DNA of 64,000 nucleotides from Panorpa germanica (GCA_963678705.1 OY783208.1:20052207-20116206); one strand, 5' to 3'; positions 11,641 to 25,100 are shown, counted from the stretch's first letter. Made by a program: numbers and translations. The notes: generated by a model not told the origin, from the letters alone.

Positions 11641-12585
11641 ATGGAGAATTGCAAATTAGAACAAATAAAGCTAGAAGTTGATGTGAGATTAACTGAACCA
11701 ATGAAAACGGAAAATTTAAACGGAGATATCAAAATAGAAATAGAAGAAGGACGAGTCGTGAATGAAGCAGCGCTATGTGATGAAATAAAAATAGAATTTA
11801 AAAAAGAACCAGAATATAACTCAGATGAAGCTGCACATCTACCCCGAGATGATTACTTCCTTAAGCTTGAAATTCCAGAGCAACAACTTCCAAGTGAAAT
11901 GAATACGAACCTGAAGCCTTATATTTGTGATGTATGTAACAAATTGTTGGACTCTAAGGGAGAAATCAAAAAACATTTGCGTGTACATTCAGCAAAGAAA
12001 CTACATTCTTGTAATACATGTAGTAAAATATTTGCTAATTCGTCAAGTTTAAAACGACATAAAAACACACATTTACTGGTAAAACCATTTTCTTGTGACG
12101 AATGTAGTAAAACATTCAGTCGATCAACTCATTTAAAACGACATAAAAACACACATTTAGTTGTAAAACCATTTTCTTGCGATGAATGTAGTAAAACGTT
12201 TAATAGTTCATCGCATTTAAAACAACATAAAAACACACATTTAGGTCTAAAACCATTTTCTTGTGACGAATGTAGTAAAACATTCAGTCGATCAACTCAT
12301 TTAAAACGATATAAAAACACACATTTAGATCTAAAACCATTTTCTTGCGATGAATGTAGTAAAACGTTTAGTCAATCAATTCAATTAAAACAACATAAAA
12401 ACACACATTTACTGGTAAAACCATTTTCTTGTGACGAATGTAGTAAAACATTCAGTCGATCAACTCATTTAAAACGACATAAAAACACACATTTAGGTCT
12501 AAAACCATTTTCTTGTGGTTTATGTAATATATGTTTTTCAACTGCAAGTACTTTAAAGAGACATCAAAAACGTAATTTACATTAG
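11641..12585 (+). CDS. C2H2 zinc-finger protein 1 (8 fingers, acidic IKxE-rich leader)
   Basis: About 314 aa. I chose the ATG at 11641 because a splice acceptor (tttttgtttttag) lies between it and the in-frame ATG at 11599, and the paralogue has its ATG at the same place. Residues 1-100 are acidic with repeated IKLE, IKIE, IKIE and LKLE, which fit the SUMO-attachment consensus. Eight C2H2 fingers follow, joined by L..KPFSC linkers in place of TGEKP. In finger 5 the first zinc His is Tyr (LKRYKNTH), and the last finger has irregular His spacing. Likely a nuclear DNA-binding regulator; target unknown. Fingers are very alike at DNA level, suggesting recent internal duplication. Confidence 0.85.
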   Translation: MENCKLEQIKLEVDVRLTEPMKTENLNGDIKIEIEEGRVVNEAALCDEIKIEFKKEPEYNSDEAAHLPRDDYFLKLEIPEQQLPSEMNTNLKPYICDVCNKLLDSKGEIKKHLRVHSAKKLHSCNTCSKIFANSSSLKRHKNTHLLVKPFSCDECSKTFSRSTHLKRHKNTHLVVKPFSCDECSKTFNSSSHLKQHKNTHLGLKPFSCDECSKTFSRSTHLKRYKNTHLDLKPFSCDECSKTFSQSIQLKQHKNTHLLVKPFSCDECSKTFSRSTHLKRHKNTHLGLKPFSCGLCNICFSTASTLKRHQKRNLH

Positions 12586-14860
12586 GTTGAGTAAGTCGGT
12601 TTTACATTTCCTAACTCAACTTGTGTTTATACTTGTATTAGTTTTACTCTATGAAGCTTATTGAATAAATATTGGTAGAACGGCAAAGGACCCTGAACCG
12701 CTTTTATGTGGTAAGGGACATCCTTTTCTTCTTAGTTAATTCCGTTAATGGTTTGTACTACATATTTAGATGTAAAATAATAGTTTATCTATATATAAGG
12801 AATGATGTAGATCTGCAGAGGGTTAGGGGGTATATATACAGATTGGAGCTTAACAAAAGAAGACAGTCTTATTTTAAAACTCAATAACCACACGTTAAAA
12901 CTAAATTTCAAAAGTAGTTTAAGTACCTTAATAATTGTAAAAGAAAGTTAAGACATAAATTTTTGATACTTCGGCGTTCTCTCGGAGAGCCCGAATAAAT
13001 TCACGGTAAACTAATTGGTAACTCTGTTAAATGTAATTTTAAGATATTTTTTTTGTTTAACTTTATTTTATTAATATATTGTTTTTAAATGTGTGTTTGT
13101 TTTTTTATCATGTCAGTAATATACCTTAATTTTCCCATGTCCAATGTGCATTGCGTAACTCTAGATTCCGGTAAATAATTATTATTCTTATTAATGTTTT
13201 TGAGACACTTGTACGCTTTGTATTGAACGCAAACTGTAAGACAGTACGGACCGAATCAATAGTTATATTTAACTGTTTTGCCTTTTTTTGTTATTAATGT
13301 TCATTATTTTATTAGCTGCTTTCCTAATTTACAGCTCATATTTAAATTAGGTGGCGCTGGGAAATAACGTTTTAAAAATTAGATAAAATATAAAGTAAAG
13401 AAGTTTAAATAGTAAAAATAAATAAGGACTTATCGCGCAACAACACTATATCCTGTTGCTGTCTTATCCTTTAGCTTTTTTTGATTTTTTTACCTAATTA
13501 ATAGACGCCTCAGGCAATATGCTCGTTGTCAACTTAACTACACCTTGAATAACATACCCCATACTCCAACTGTCTTATACCCCATCTCTTAAAACTAAAT
13601 CAAACCATATATTAATTCAACATTTAACTATATTCAATTAATTTGTATGTAACTAATTGTTTTTCATTTGTGAACTAATAAACATGTATTCTAAATAAAA
13701 GAAGACATCATGGTTTTATTTCTTCGAGGACATCCTTGTCCACTGTCTTCTGAGATCATCTGCTGCTATTTTTTACTATCGTGTTTTAATTACTACATTT
13801 TTAGGGCCCCCTGAGGGTCCTAAAATTTTTAATAGTTTTTGATGTTGGTACGACAATTTTAAAAATAAACAATTGTATACAAAAACAGTTGTAAAATTGT
13901 TTATTGGTAGGAATTATTTCTCAAAGAAATAAATATTTATTCTTAAAAATAACATCGTTAAGGTGACGTCCGATGCTTTGACAACATTCCTGGAATCTCA
14001 GATGAAGGTTTCTAATAACTTTATGAAGAAGAGGTCTGGAAATCGACGTAATTTTCACTCGCTTTTATTATTAAACTAAATGATAAATTATATTTTATGT
14101 TTTATAAAAACGTTTATTTATTTTTACTTTGTATTCTTCGGACATAATAATTATTTTAATCTTCCAAGATTAAATAAATTAATTAATTTAATCAAATTAA
14201 TAAAATTTAATATTTATTGAACTACAAATTATCTATTTTATTTATTGGCAAAATGGTAGCGTCAAATAAGTTGTCTCGCGGGGGTTTGTTGCGCCTCCTA
14301 AGGTGGCGGATCGAGGAAGCTCGCTAGCTTGGTGGAGAGTGGTAAACTACATATCACACACACACACACTCGTATGCGTATCTGTTGTATAAACGAGATG
14401 ACAAATCTACGGACGTGGCGTACAATGCATTAGAATTTTATATAACGTTGTATCACTTTAATTAAAGAAAGAAAATGCCATTTTTAGTTCCAACAGCATC
14501 CATTTGTTGTTCTTCATTTATTCAAGGCGACTTAGTGCTTATTGTTACGGGTGTTTCATTGGAACAAACATTACTTTTTAAAGCTGTACCTTCATCCATA
14601 CTTTTTCAGTTATTTTCTTAAAATTTGTTTTCATTTCTTATGTGAATTTTATAAATTTAATTTTGTTTTTAATTTTATTAAAAAAAAATATTTAAATGAT
14701 TTAAATTAAATAGGGATTCTTGGAAATAGTAATCCATAATAATTGTCAACCATATCAAGAAATTCTACATTTTATGCTAATTAGTTGGTATTAATTGGGT
14801 ACATCATGAGGCACTGCTGTATTTAGAACATTCAATGCCGCATTATGATCTCTTGTGCCG
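12586..14860. other. Noncoding AT-rich stretch downstream of zinc-finger gene 1
   Basis: No supported gene. A short CA microsatellite lies at about 14355-14370. A small inverted repeat (TTTTAGG...CCTAAAA) lies at about 13799-13826. A 71-codon ORF at 12672-12887 has no recognisable features and is probably chance. Confidence 0.5.
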
Positions 14861-14869
14861 TAATAGGAG

Positions 14870-15096
14870 AACACCCAATATGTCCAATTCTTGACCACGG
14901 TCTGGACTCTTTGCAACACTTTTACAAACTGCTTCAATGTTTTGTGTTTAACGACGGTCAAAGTGTCTCAGATCACTAACTGATCAAGTCTCCTTGAATT
15001 TCTTAAATAAATTCTTCACAGTCGCTTAATTTAAATCACAGTTTGAATCATAATTTGCACAAACGTTGCGAATTGTAACAGCCAAGTCTTCATTAT
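14870..15096 (-). pseudogene. Decayed transposase helix-turn-helix (mariner/DUF4817-like)
   Basis: Read on the minus strand in broken frames, the sequence gives VKNLFKKFKET, a stop in the place of the usual Gly, SVSDLRHFDRR, then a second piece with NIEAVCKSVAKSPD and SQEL-like residues. These resemble the 'FRETGSV...ENIEAVRESVAEDP...RRSQELGLS' helix-turn-helix found in insect transposon proteins. Several stops make it a relic. Confidence 0.4.
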
Positions 15097-15209
15097 GATT
15101 AAAACATTACTTAATAATGAAAACATAAGAAATTTTAGTAATAATTCATTAAACGGACATGACGGCAAATATTGAAAATATTAAAAAAAACATGTTTCTT
15201 GATTTAACC

Positions 15210-15861
15210 TTAACTTTATTGAGAGATTATACATAAATTATAAATTTGGAATAAGATGTTGTATTATAATAAAATAAAGCTTAAATCAGTCGTTAAATAA
15301 ATATTCAAGTTCATAAATCCCGCTATTACTATTTGAACGTTCCACAATCGAATAAACCTCCCTCCACGTTTCATTACCGCAAAAAAAAGAAAACCGAAAT
15401 ATCATTATTTTGACAGCTCATTAAAAGGTTAGGACAAATAATTGTATTTGCAACTAATTCAATGAATATTTTACGAAAATAAACGGCTACAAATTTTTGA
15501 TAAAAGTTGCTAGGTTATTACATAATACTCTATTATATTTAAATGAATTTTAATTTTTAATAAATAATTACTGCTTTCATAGAGCAAGAAACTAAAAGTT
15601 AAAGTGGTTCATTGATTTAAGTGGTTGAGGGCTTGCTTTTAATAGGAACTTTATTTACTTAATGTTTAGGCATAAATTTCTTACAGAATAGTTTTGATAT
15701 TAATTTTACTTTACTTTATTTGTTTTTATTATGTCACAAGGTTTTGTTTCATTTCTTAATCTTTTCAGATTTATTTATTTTAACATAGATTTTTATTTTA
15801 TAAATAATTTATAAATTCAATTTTTTTGTTTTTAGTAAACTTCTCAATTCTTCTACATATA
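15210..15861 (+). promoter_or_regulatory. Upstream region of zinc-finger gene 2
   Basis: Diverged copy of about 11010-11640, including the 'ttcataaatcccgc' block, the 'gaaatatcattattttgacagc' block and the final polypyrimidine/TTTTTAG acceptor before the ATG. It marks the left part of the zinc-finger segmental duplication. Confidence 0.45.
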
Positions 15862-16827
15862 ATGGAGGATTCTAAATCCGAACAAATAAAGCTAGAAGTT
15901 GATGTGGGATTAACTGAACCAATAGACACGGAAAATTTAAACGGAGATATTAAAATAGAAGTAGAAGAAGGACGAGTCGTCAAAGAAGCAGCGCTATATG
16001 ATGAAATAAAAACAGAATTTAAAGAAGAACCAGAATATAACTCAGATGAAGCTACACATTTACCCCGAGATGATTACTTCATAAAGCTTGAAGTTCCAGA
16101 GCAACAACTTCAAAGTGAAATGAATACGAACCTGAAGCCTTATATCTGTGATGTATGTAACAAATTGTTGGACTCTAAGGCAGAAATCAAAAAACATTTG
16201 CGTGTACATTCAGCAAAGAAACTACATTCTTGTAATACATGTAGTAAAATATTTGCTAATTCGTCAAATTTAAAACGACATAAAAACACACATTCAGTTC
16301 TAAATCCATTTTCTTGCGACAAATGTAGTAGAACGTTCTCTAATTCATATAGTTTAAAACGACATCAAAACACACATTTAGCTGTAAAACCTTTTTCTTG
16401 CACTGAATGTAGTAAATCGTTTAGTCAATTAATTCAATTAAAACATCATAAAAACACACATTTAGATGTAAAACCATTTGCTTGCGATGAATGTAGTAAA
16501 ACGTTTAGTCAACCAATTCAATTAAATCATCATAAAAACGCTTTTTTAAAATAAAAATGTTTTTCTTGTGACTTATGTAGTAAAACGTTCAATCGTTTAT
16601 CGCATTTACAACGACATAAAAACACACATTTAGATGTAAAACCATTTTCTTGCGATGTATGTAGTAAAAGGTTCAATCGTTTATCGAATTTAAAAGAACA
16701 TAAAAACACACATTTAGATGTAAAACCATTTTCTTGCGACGAATGCAGTAAAACATTTAGTGGATCATCACAATTAAAACGACATAAAAAAACACATTTA
16801 GTTGTAGAACCATTGGTTAAATTATAA
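15862..16827 (+). pseudogene. C2H2 zinc-finger gene 2, interrupted by a TAA
   Basis: Paralogue of gene 1 with the same acidic leader and the same ATG position. The open frame runs to a TAA at 16552-16554 (about 230 codons). The same frame then continues without any length change through three more C2H2 fingers to a TAA at 16825-16827. The junction region has the normal finger-linker length, so this is substitution and not an indel. Either a truncated protein with fewer fingers is made or the gene is dead. Finger sequences differ from gene 1 at many specificity positions. Confidence 0.75.
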
Positions 16828-19130
16828 CCAAGTCTCTTATGATGTGCGTTTTACTCCATGATAGAACCGTATTTGAATTTTACATTCATGGTTCCTGATT
16901 ATGCTGGCTCTATAATAATAGGAAATTCTCTTTATTTTAAATATATTCATAAGTTGTAAATTATGAATTACAAATTATGTATTTGTAAATGTATTTATGC
17001 TATTTAAGTGCTAATAACTTTCAAAAGTTGGAGCACTAAAAATAAATATTAAAAAAATAATAATAGCAATAGGAAATGTGTCGCTGCTAAAGCAATACGT
17101 TTATGCAGTATCAATCAATTTTATCAGCATTAAACCGCTTTATATCTCGACGTGGAAAACCTACAACCATATTGTTAAGTACACAATCCTAAAAAAATTA
17201 AAATATTAATAATTGTTCATAAACGCATGCTATATTCATATTTAAATATAAATATCTTGCCTTTATTTCCGATTAATGTTATTTTTTAGAATTCGTTTGT
17301 TAAACTTTTTTATTTTATTCATTTGAGAATTCATTTGTTAAACATTTTTATTGTATTGATTTGTTGTTTTGATACTCGGATACAACGATCCATTTGAATT
17401 GTACCAAACCTTGTTCAAGGTGAACTGCTTTTTCTGTCATGACCACAGCTCTACTGGATACCGACGTTACGTTCATGTTCTTACTTAAAACATTCATTAT
17501 TAACTGAAGCATCGAACAGTCAGCACGCTTAGAGCCTCTTGTTGCATAAACAAAGTAATATTAAATTCAAGTATTATAAAATATTTAAATCGTGAATTAC
17601 ATCAACGTATCGTCGAAACTAGTATCTGATTAATTAAAATATTGAATCAATTCCTGTAATCCGTTAGTGTATTTGTAAAATAAATGTATTCTGGAAAGTT
17701 CTTTTGTTTCGCTGTTTTTTCTGATATAAAATAAAAAATTGTTATCAATTTTATTGATAACAAAAAGGTCCTTCAACATAAATTGGAACTGGGCGCACAC
17801 GAGCTGCTCGAGAACTTGGATACCGCCGCCAGATCGCAAATAAGCCCACAGCCAGCTTATAGATCTACAAAAAGATCCAAACTCCACCAATAATAATAAA
17901 ACTAAGTTTAACTTTAAAAAATCAATACAATTTTATGTTTCAAAATTAGCTAAAATCTAATTCATTTTTCATATACATATATTCTCTGTGTTCCGAATTT
18001 TTTTCATAAATAAATAATTCTATTTATTTTACCATTTCGATTTCGTTGACTGATGTTGGATGTTATATTATTGAAGGATTTGGTTTGAGATTGAGAATTA
18101 GGAAACAAAAGCAAGATTTATAAGAAATGACCGAAGGAAAATGCTGAAGTTGTGATATGAGGTTTAGAAGTCTGATAGTAGAGACTTATCATCATGTTTT
18201 GATTGTATCACCCGGCGTTGTCCGTATGTTTAATTTAGTTAATAAGTGTGTACTGTGAGTCTATGTCGTAACAATTATCGTTATCTACAAATTACTTATA
18301 AGTATAAAGTCTTAAAGAAATAATTTTACATTCAATAAGAATAACAAATGCTGCTAATGTCTAAGCAAAATATTCATTTAAAAATATAATAAATATTAGG
18401 TTAAACCTGCGTATTTTCTTGTATTTTAGTCGAGTCTATACAAACCGTATTCTGCGGTGTTTTAAAGTGAATTAAAAATCAACGTAAATAATTATATTAA
18501 TTTTACCAATACGAGTTGTTGTTCCTGGAGGTTGAATCAAGGACCCTTTTTCGTTTAGTTGTAACATTCATTGATATTTGAGGTGTACGTCTTGAAATGA
18601 ATCTTAAGTTGTGGTGACAACAGTTCATAACACATTCAGTTGTAAATTCAATAAATAATAATCATAGTAGGTCAAGTGATCGTCTTTTATAGAATCATTG
18701 TTTAATATCAAATGCGTATATCAAGACTCAAATATTAGATGATCTGAATAAATAATATTTTTACAGCACGTATATTCATTTTTATAAATAGCTACAAATT
18801 GTGACCCCGACAATAATGGAAATAGCTCGAGTAACAATAAAAATTCCAACATTTTGAAAAAAAATGTTAAAGTATGGTTCAGCCAAATTGAATCACAATT
18901 TATATTAACCAACATTACTATAATTTGTCATCACTCGACAGCGGGATAGCCGATTTGTGAGTGACCTAATAAATAATCCATTGACAGCTACACCCTATAA
19001 TGACATAAAAATCAGATTATTAGTCAGAGATCAGAGTCAGACCAAAAAAGCTAAAAAAAACTTCTCACAGGACTAGAACTAGGGGACAAACGCCCTTTAC
19101 ATTTCTTAAGAGAAATACAAGAATTGGCTG
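16828..19130. other. Noncoding stretch with a BEL integrase relic
   Basis: At about 17125-17190 (+) a short piece reads ALNRFISRRGKPTTILLS, which matches the BEL integrase motif SLKRFFSRRGKSTDIFSD seen at 1700-1760; it is an old fragment. Elsewhere no gene is recognised. ORFs at 17630-17890 (-) and 18721-18915 (-) show no family features. Confidence 0.45.
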
Positions 19131-20211
19131 TACACCAAATTCAAAATTTGAATTTTCTCCAAAGTTCTGTAGCGGGCCCCCTAATTTTCTCAGCGCCCTT
19201 TTTTCAATTTTTGAATTTCTAAAGTTCTAAATATATTAACATTGAATACGAGTAGTGTCCTCGAGCGTAGTTATTGGCAGCGTCTTCCTTTCCATTTATC
19301 AAAGTTTCGGGATGGAAAGGTTTGCGGTAAGATCCGGTTCTGATTTCATCTGTAATTCAATCAGCAAATTATAAATTAGCAAATAAATCACTTTTATGTT
19401 AGATGTTTCTAGATTTTATACGCCAGAGATGTGCATCCTTCAAATACAAATACTCAAAGTGCAAATACAAAATAGTAAATACCTATTTCCTATTTTGAAA
19501 ATACAAAATACTTTTTTCATTTTTGTTACTTCATAGTGTTAATCAGTAAATATTATTTTTTGAATTTAAACTTAAAACCCCACCAACATTAGCACCATCT
19601 ATGATCTAAAAGTATCTGCACAATTGTCTTAATAATTCTAATTTAAAATGATAGATGTGCCTATTATTTTATTATCCTTCCTGTTACCCCCACCCCACCA
19701 TAAGACATCTGATTTTCGTTTACCTAAATTTGTTTATCATATTTTCTCGTTCATTATTTGTTTTACTACAAGACAATCACTCCACTACATTCCTTACTGA
19801 AATATATATACATAAATATATATTATTTTACCTACTACCCTTAACACTTGTCCGCTTTAATCCCTAAACTACCCCAACTACATATAAATATTTTATTCTT
19901 CTACAAAATAAAAATATTTCCTGTTAAAACTACCTGCCTATACTTAAGTTATCCATTATCAATTTTTTAAACTTAAATGGGTGCCGCAGCCAAACAAGGA
20001 ATACGTAAAAGAACTGTTAGTCTCTGAAGTACGGAAAATAAAACAGGAAAATATGAAAACTGTATGTGATACAACTAATAAGAAAAAGGAAAACAACGAT
20101 TCTTATTATATGTTTGTGGATGACTTGAACTCTTCGACAGCCAGTGACCATGGTAACACAACCATAGAACTGCATAGAAACATTGCAGTATTTAAAAGAC
20201 AATAATACTAA

Positions 20212-21413
20212 CTTAGATTCACGTCGGTGAAGATAGCAGCCGATTTGATAGCAGTCGATTCGGACTAGTGTTGTAAATCAAAACTAATTCAGTGTTAAAT
20301 CGAAATTAAAATTACATGGCTAATCGGAACATTTAAGCAAATATTTAAGTAATAATAGACTGTAGAAGTATTAAGTAACCTAAATATTATTATATAATGT
20401 ATAAATTCACCAATTAGTGTCTTATATTGCTGTTATAATATAGGAAAATAAAACGCAAACGAACATCTAAATCCTCATAATTTAATGATATTATTTTTTT
20501 ATAAATAGGTTAACTAATATGTCTCTTAGGTAATTACAAAATTTCAGCCGTCACAAATTCTTATTTTCTTCAAAAAGTGATGATTAAAGTCATTAAATGA
20601 TAATTTTTTTTTAGATTTTTAAGCTTCTTATGACTTGCCGCACAGATATGAAGCAGAGCTGTATATAGTTTCACTAAATTGCACTTTTTGAAGAAAATAA
20701 GAATTTGTGATGGCTGAAATTTTGTAACTACCTAAGAGACATATTAGTTAAACTATTTATAAAAAACTAATTTCATTAAATGATAAAGTTTTTTAGATTT
20801 TTAAGCTACTTATGACTTGCCGCACAGATATGAAACAGAGCTGTATATAGTTTCACTAAATTGCACTTTTTGAAGAAAATAAGAATTTGTGATGGCTGAA
20901 ATTTTGTAACTACCTAAGAGACATATTAGTTAAACTATTTATAAAAAAATAATTTCATTAAATGATAAAGTTTTTTAGATTTTTAAGCTTCTTATGACTT
21001 GCCGCACAGATATGAAACAGAGCTGTATATAGTTTCACTAAATTGCACTTTTTGAAGAAAATAAGAATTTGTGACGGCTGAAATTTTGTAACTACCTAAG
21101 AGACATATTAGTTAACCTATTTATAAAAAAATAATATCATTAAATTATGAGGATTTAGATGTTCGTTTGCGTTTTATTTTCCTATATTAAAACAGCAATA
21201 TAAGACACTAATTGGTGAATTTATACATTATATAATAATATTTAGGTTACTTAATACTTCTACAGTCTATTATTACTTAAATATTTGCTTAAATGTTCCG
21301 ATTAGCCATGTAATTTTAATTTCGATTTAACACCGAATTAGTTTTGATTTACAACACTAGTCCGAATCGACTGCTATCGAATCGGCTGCTATCTTCACTG
21401 ACGTCTTAGATTC
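20212..21413. mobile_element. Foldback (MULE-like) element with 9-bp target duplication
   Basis: The element proper is 20221-21404 (1184 bp). It begins ACGTCGGTGAAGATAGC and ends with the inverted form GCTATCTTCACTGACGT, with inverted arms of several hundred bp. It is flanked by CTTAGATTC at 20212-20220 and 21405-21413. The uninterrupted site, with one CTTAGATTC, is at about 41127-41135 in the other segmental copy. A 9-bp duplication plus long inverted ends suggests a Mutator-like nonautonomous element; no transposase is present. Confidence 0.75.
20591..21126. repeat. Three tandem 182-bp units inside the foldback element
   Basis: The landmark 'cacagatatga' recurs at 20641, 20823 and 21005, a period of 182 bp. 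Each unit carries 'tttagatttttaagct' and, in units 2 and 3, 'gaagaaaataagaatttgtga'. Confidence 0.8.
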
Positions 21414-21859
21414 TTTAATTAATTATCCATACATAAAGAAAATATTTTTAAAATGCAACACCTGTTTGAATGATAATGAGACCTCATCGACAAAAAATGA
21501 AAGATAAATTGTTTGAACAAATAGTGGCATTAAAATCCATGGCATAAATAACATTTATATTAGTAACATAAAGAGTATTGTATTTTCTCAAAAGTATTTT
21601 TAAAATACGTATTTTCTATTTGAAATAGGAAAATAACGAGGTATTTGCATTTTGTATTTAAATGCTTTTGAAAAGCATTTGTGCACATCTCTGGAGAAAC
21701 GATACTTGGTTATTTTTGATTCGCGAAATATAGATGGCGATACTATACAGCAGGTTAAACATTTTCAAAAAAACCATGTTTTTTATGTTTAAATGGTTTT
21801 ATGTAAGTAACTATAAACGCGAATCAAAATCTAAAGCTGCAATTAGTTAGATGAATAAC

Positions 21860-22068
21860 TGTTATATTTAGCAGAGATAAACTATTAATTTATATTAATC
21901 AGGTTTATTATATTTAATTAGATGTACACATGCGTTATGATGTCACAGAGTATAGAATACATAGTAGGACGGTATTACAGAGTACAGTATTACCTACAGT
22001 ATTACCGAGTGCAAAAAGAAAGATAGAATAGTGTCAATACCGAGAGGGCGCTAAATTTAAATCCAACA
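21860..22068 (-). repeat. Copia 3' LTR
   Basis: TGTTATATTTAGC...AAATCCAACA on the plus strand, 209 bp. It differs from the other LTR at about four sites, indicating a fairly recent insertion. Confidence 0.9.
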
Positions 22069-22172
22069 CTCCCTCTAAATTTAGACATTCTAACAACAAA
22101 TTATAATTAATTGAGTGTCAAAAAAAAACATGAAAATATTAATCAAGTTATACTACAAGATATTCTAACATA

Positions 22173-25100
22173 TCACTTAACAAAAGAGTTGTAATTAAAC
22201 ATACCAAGTTTAATTCTTAAGAATTGGAATTTATCTTTTGACAATGCTTTAGTTAATATATCTGCATATTGATCAGCAGTGCTTACAGATTTAAGATCTA
22301 TAATCTTTTGAGAATATTTTTCTTTTATGAAGTGATACTTAATATCAATATGTTTACATCTTTTATGAAAATTTATATTCTTGATTACACTGATGGCACT
22401 TTGATTGTCCAAATGTAAACACATAGTGTCTTGTTTATATTCACCAATATCACATAACACTTGCTTTATCCACATAGCTTCTTTTGTTGCAGCACAGGCT
22501 GCCATAAATTCAGCTTCTGTTGTTGACAGAGCAACCGTCTGTTGGCGTTGGCTGGACCATGTCACAGCAGCACCATTCTTTATGAAGACGTAGCCAGTAA
22601 CTGAGCGTCTTGTATCAACATCGTTTGCATAATCAGCATCACTATAACCAGTAACAGCTGGTGGCTGGTTGATGAGTAGTTCAGGCCATAATCTTTAGTA
22701 TCCTTCAGGTACTTGAAGATCTTCGTGACAGCATTCCAGTGTGATTTGTTATAGCAACTTAAAAATCGACTCACCAGGCTTACGGCAAACATAATTTCTG
22801 GTCGACTGACTGTAGCCAGATGCATAAGAGAACCCACAGCTTCTCTGTATGGATAGTTTTTCTCTGGTTCTCCATCTTCCTTTTGTAGCTTGACATGGGG
22901 GTCCACTGGAACAGTGTTCGGGTTAGCATCAGTCATGTTAAACTTCTCTAACAGTTGTTCAACATACTTGGTCTGATGTATAAAAATACCGTTGCTAAAT
23001 ATCTCAATTTGCATGCCCACAAAATTACTTGGTGTGTTCAATATTTTTACTTCCAGCACAGATTGTAGTTCTTTGGTTACTTTTTTCAGAGTGGATTCAG
23101 TTTTAGAAAATAGTAGGCCATCATCCACATACAGACAAAGATAACATTTCTCATTATTGACATGACCAACACACACACATTGATCAGCTTTGCTGTTGAT
23201 GAAGCCAAATTTCTTTAATATTGAGTCAAATTTCTTATTCCAGCTTCTGGGGGCTTGCTTTAAACCATACAGCGGCTTGTTGAGCTTGCATACCATGTTG
23301 TTTTCACAGGATAGACCTTCAGGCGGAGACATAAATATGGTCTCTTCAAGTTGACCATATAAAAATGCAGTTTTTACATCAAGTTGTAAGATTTTAAGTT
23401 TATTTTGAACAGCCATGGAAAGTAATAAACGTATTGAATCATACCTTACAGTCGGAGCGAAGGTTTCTGTGTAGTCAATACCTGCGGTTTGTGCAAATCC
23501 CTTAGCACAAAGTCTCGATTTGAACCGTGGACCCGTTGACTCTTCTTTTATTCGGAACACCCATTTACTGCCGATCACTTTGGCATTTGGAGGTTTATCT
23601 ATCAATGTCCAGGTTTCATTTTTCTTATGAGCATCAAGTTCTTCATTGATTGACTTTATCCATTCATTTTTATTTGTTGAATGTACCGCTTCTTCATATG
23701 TTACAGGAACACAGGATGAGAATAAACACAGATGAGTATGTTCTTCAGTACATGGACAGTTGAAATTCTTATTTTTTGTTTTATTTCTTAGTCTCAATGT
23801 CACATTACTGACAGGAGGAGAATCAATACTGGTGTTAGGTAAGTATTCACTGTCGGATGTTGACCTGTTTCCTTTTTCTGTCTCATATGAACTTTCTGAA
23901 TTTGTGTCATTGTCAATCAAGCTGTCCTCTTCCGTTTTTGCTTTTTCTCTTACATCTTCTTTATTTGTATTTGTTTTGTCATTTTCAGTGTATGTCTCAT
24001 ACAATTCTACCGAAACAAAGTCTCTCTTCACTGAGGATTCAAGAAATGTAGCATCTCTGCTCTTTATTACCTTTTTAGTATTTGGTAATGTGAATCTGTA
24101 TCCTTTTGTATGGTCGCAGTATCCGATGAAGATCATTCTGTGAGCCTTTGAGTCCCATTTTCTGCGTTTTTCTTTAGGTAGATGAACCATTGCCTCGCAG
24201 CCAAATATACGCATATGATTAACATTTGGTTTGCGTCCAGACCACATTTCCATAGGAGTCTTGAAAGCTGAGGATCTGGTTGGGGAACAATTGATGATGT
24301 AAGCAGCAGTGTGTATTGCATCTGCCCAATACAACTTCGGCAGACCAGCGTTGAGTAGCATGCACTTCGCTTTTTCAACCAGTGTCCGATTCATGCGTTC
24401 CGCAGTCCCATTTTGTTCAGGCGTGTATGGTGTGGTGGTTTGATGGATGATTCCGGCACCTTTCAGGTAATCAGAGAAGGCTTTGTTATCGTATTCAAGT
24501 CCGTTGTCTGTACGAAGAACCTTTATACGAGCATCCAATTGATTTTCAACTTCTTGCTTGAATTCTTTGAATTTACTGAGCTCTTCAGACTTGTTGTGAA
24601 GAAAGTATACTGAAATCTTCTTGGAATATTCATCTGGGAAGGTTAAAAAATATCTGCTCCCACCGAGAGACTGGGTTTCCATTGGTCCACATACGTCAGA
24701 ATGAACCAGTTCTAGGGGTTTGGTGACTCTTAATCCATCACTTTTAAAAGGTAACCGTGTCTGCTTTCCTTCTTTACAAGTTATGCATTTCAGATTTTCT
24801 GTTTTTCCTGAGAAAGTTAAATGCTCTGTGTTATCAGACAATTTTTTCAAAGTTTGGAAATTAAGATGTCTCATCCTCTGGTGCCAGCAAAAAGCATCTT
24901 TTTCATGTTCAACACTGGACATGTGCGCAAGGCTTTCAGGCATGTTCAGCCGGTACATGTTATTTACAATGCTCGCAGTTGCTATTATTTGATTCTTGCT
25001 GTTCATGATCACACAGCCTGAGGTATCAAATTTCACTTGGCCTCCATTTTTAATAATTTGGCTTACAGATATCAGATTAGTTGCCAATTCAGGAACATAT

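Larger units (their letters stand above)
19424..21693. mobile_element. hAT-like nonautonomous repeat, copy A
   Basis: The left end CAGAGATGTGCA and the right end ...TGCACATCTCTG are inverted, and subterminal AAATAC / GTATTT runs recur on both sides. A 74-codon ORF at about 19981-20205 (first residues MPQPNKEYVKELL, more likely a fragment than a start) is present in both copies and may be a transposase relic. I could not find matching 8-bp duplications. Flanks are identical in both copies because the whole segment was duplicated after insertion. It is split by the foldback element. Confidence 0.5.

Noticed and set aside
12672-12887. 71-aa ORF downstream of zinc-finger gene 1
   Set aside because: Basic, aromatic-rich chance ORF with no homology signal; it is absent from the paralogous segment.
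17630-17890. 86-aa minus-strand ORF as a gene
   Set aside because: No recognisable motif, no splice context and no second copy to support coding.
19424-21693. Firm assignment of the CAGAGATGTGC repeat to hAT
   Set aside because: The ends look hAT-like but no matching 8-bp duplication was found, so only a low-confidence label is given.
23760-25021. Plus-strand ORFs over the Copia element
   Set aside because: They are shadows of the minus-strand Copia polyprotein.
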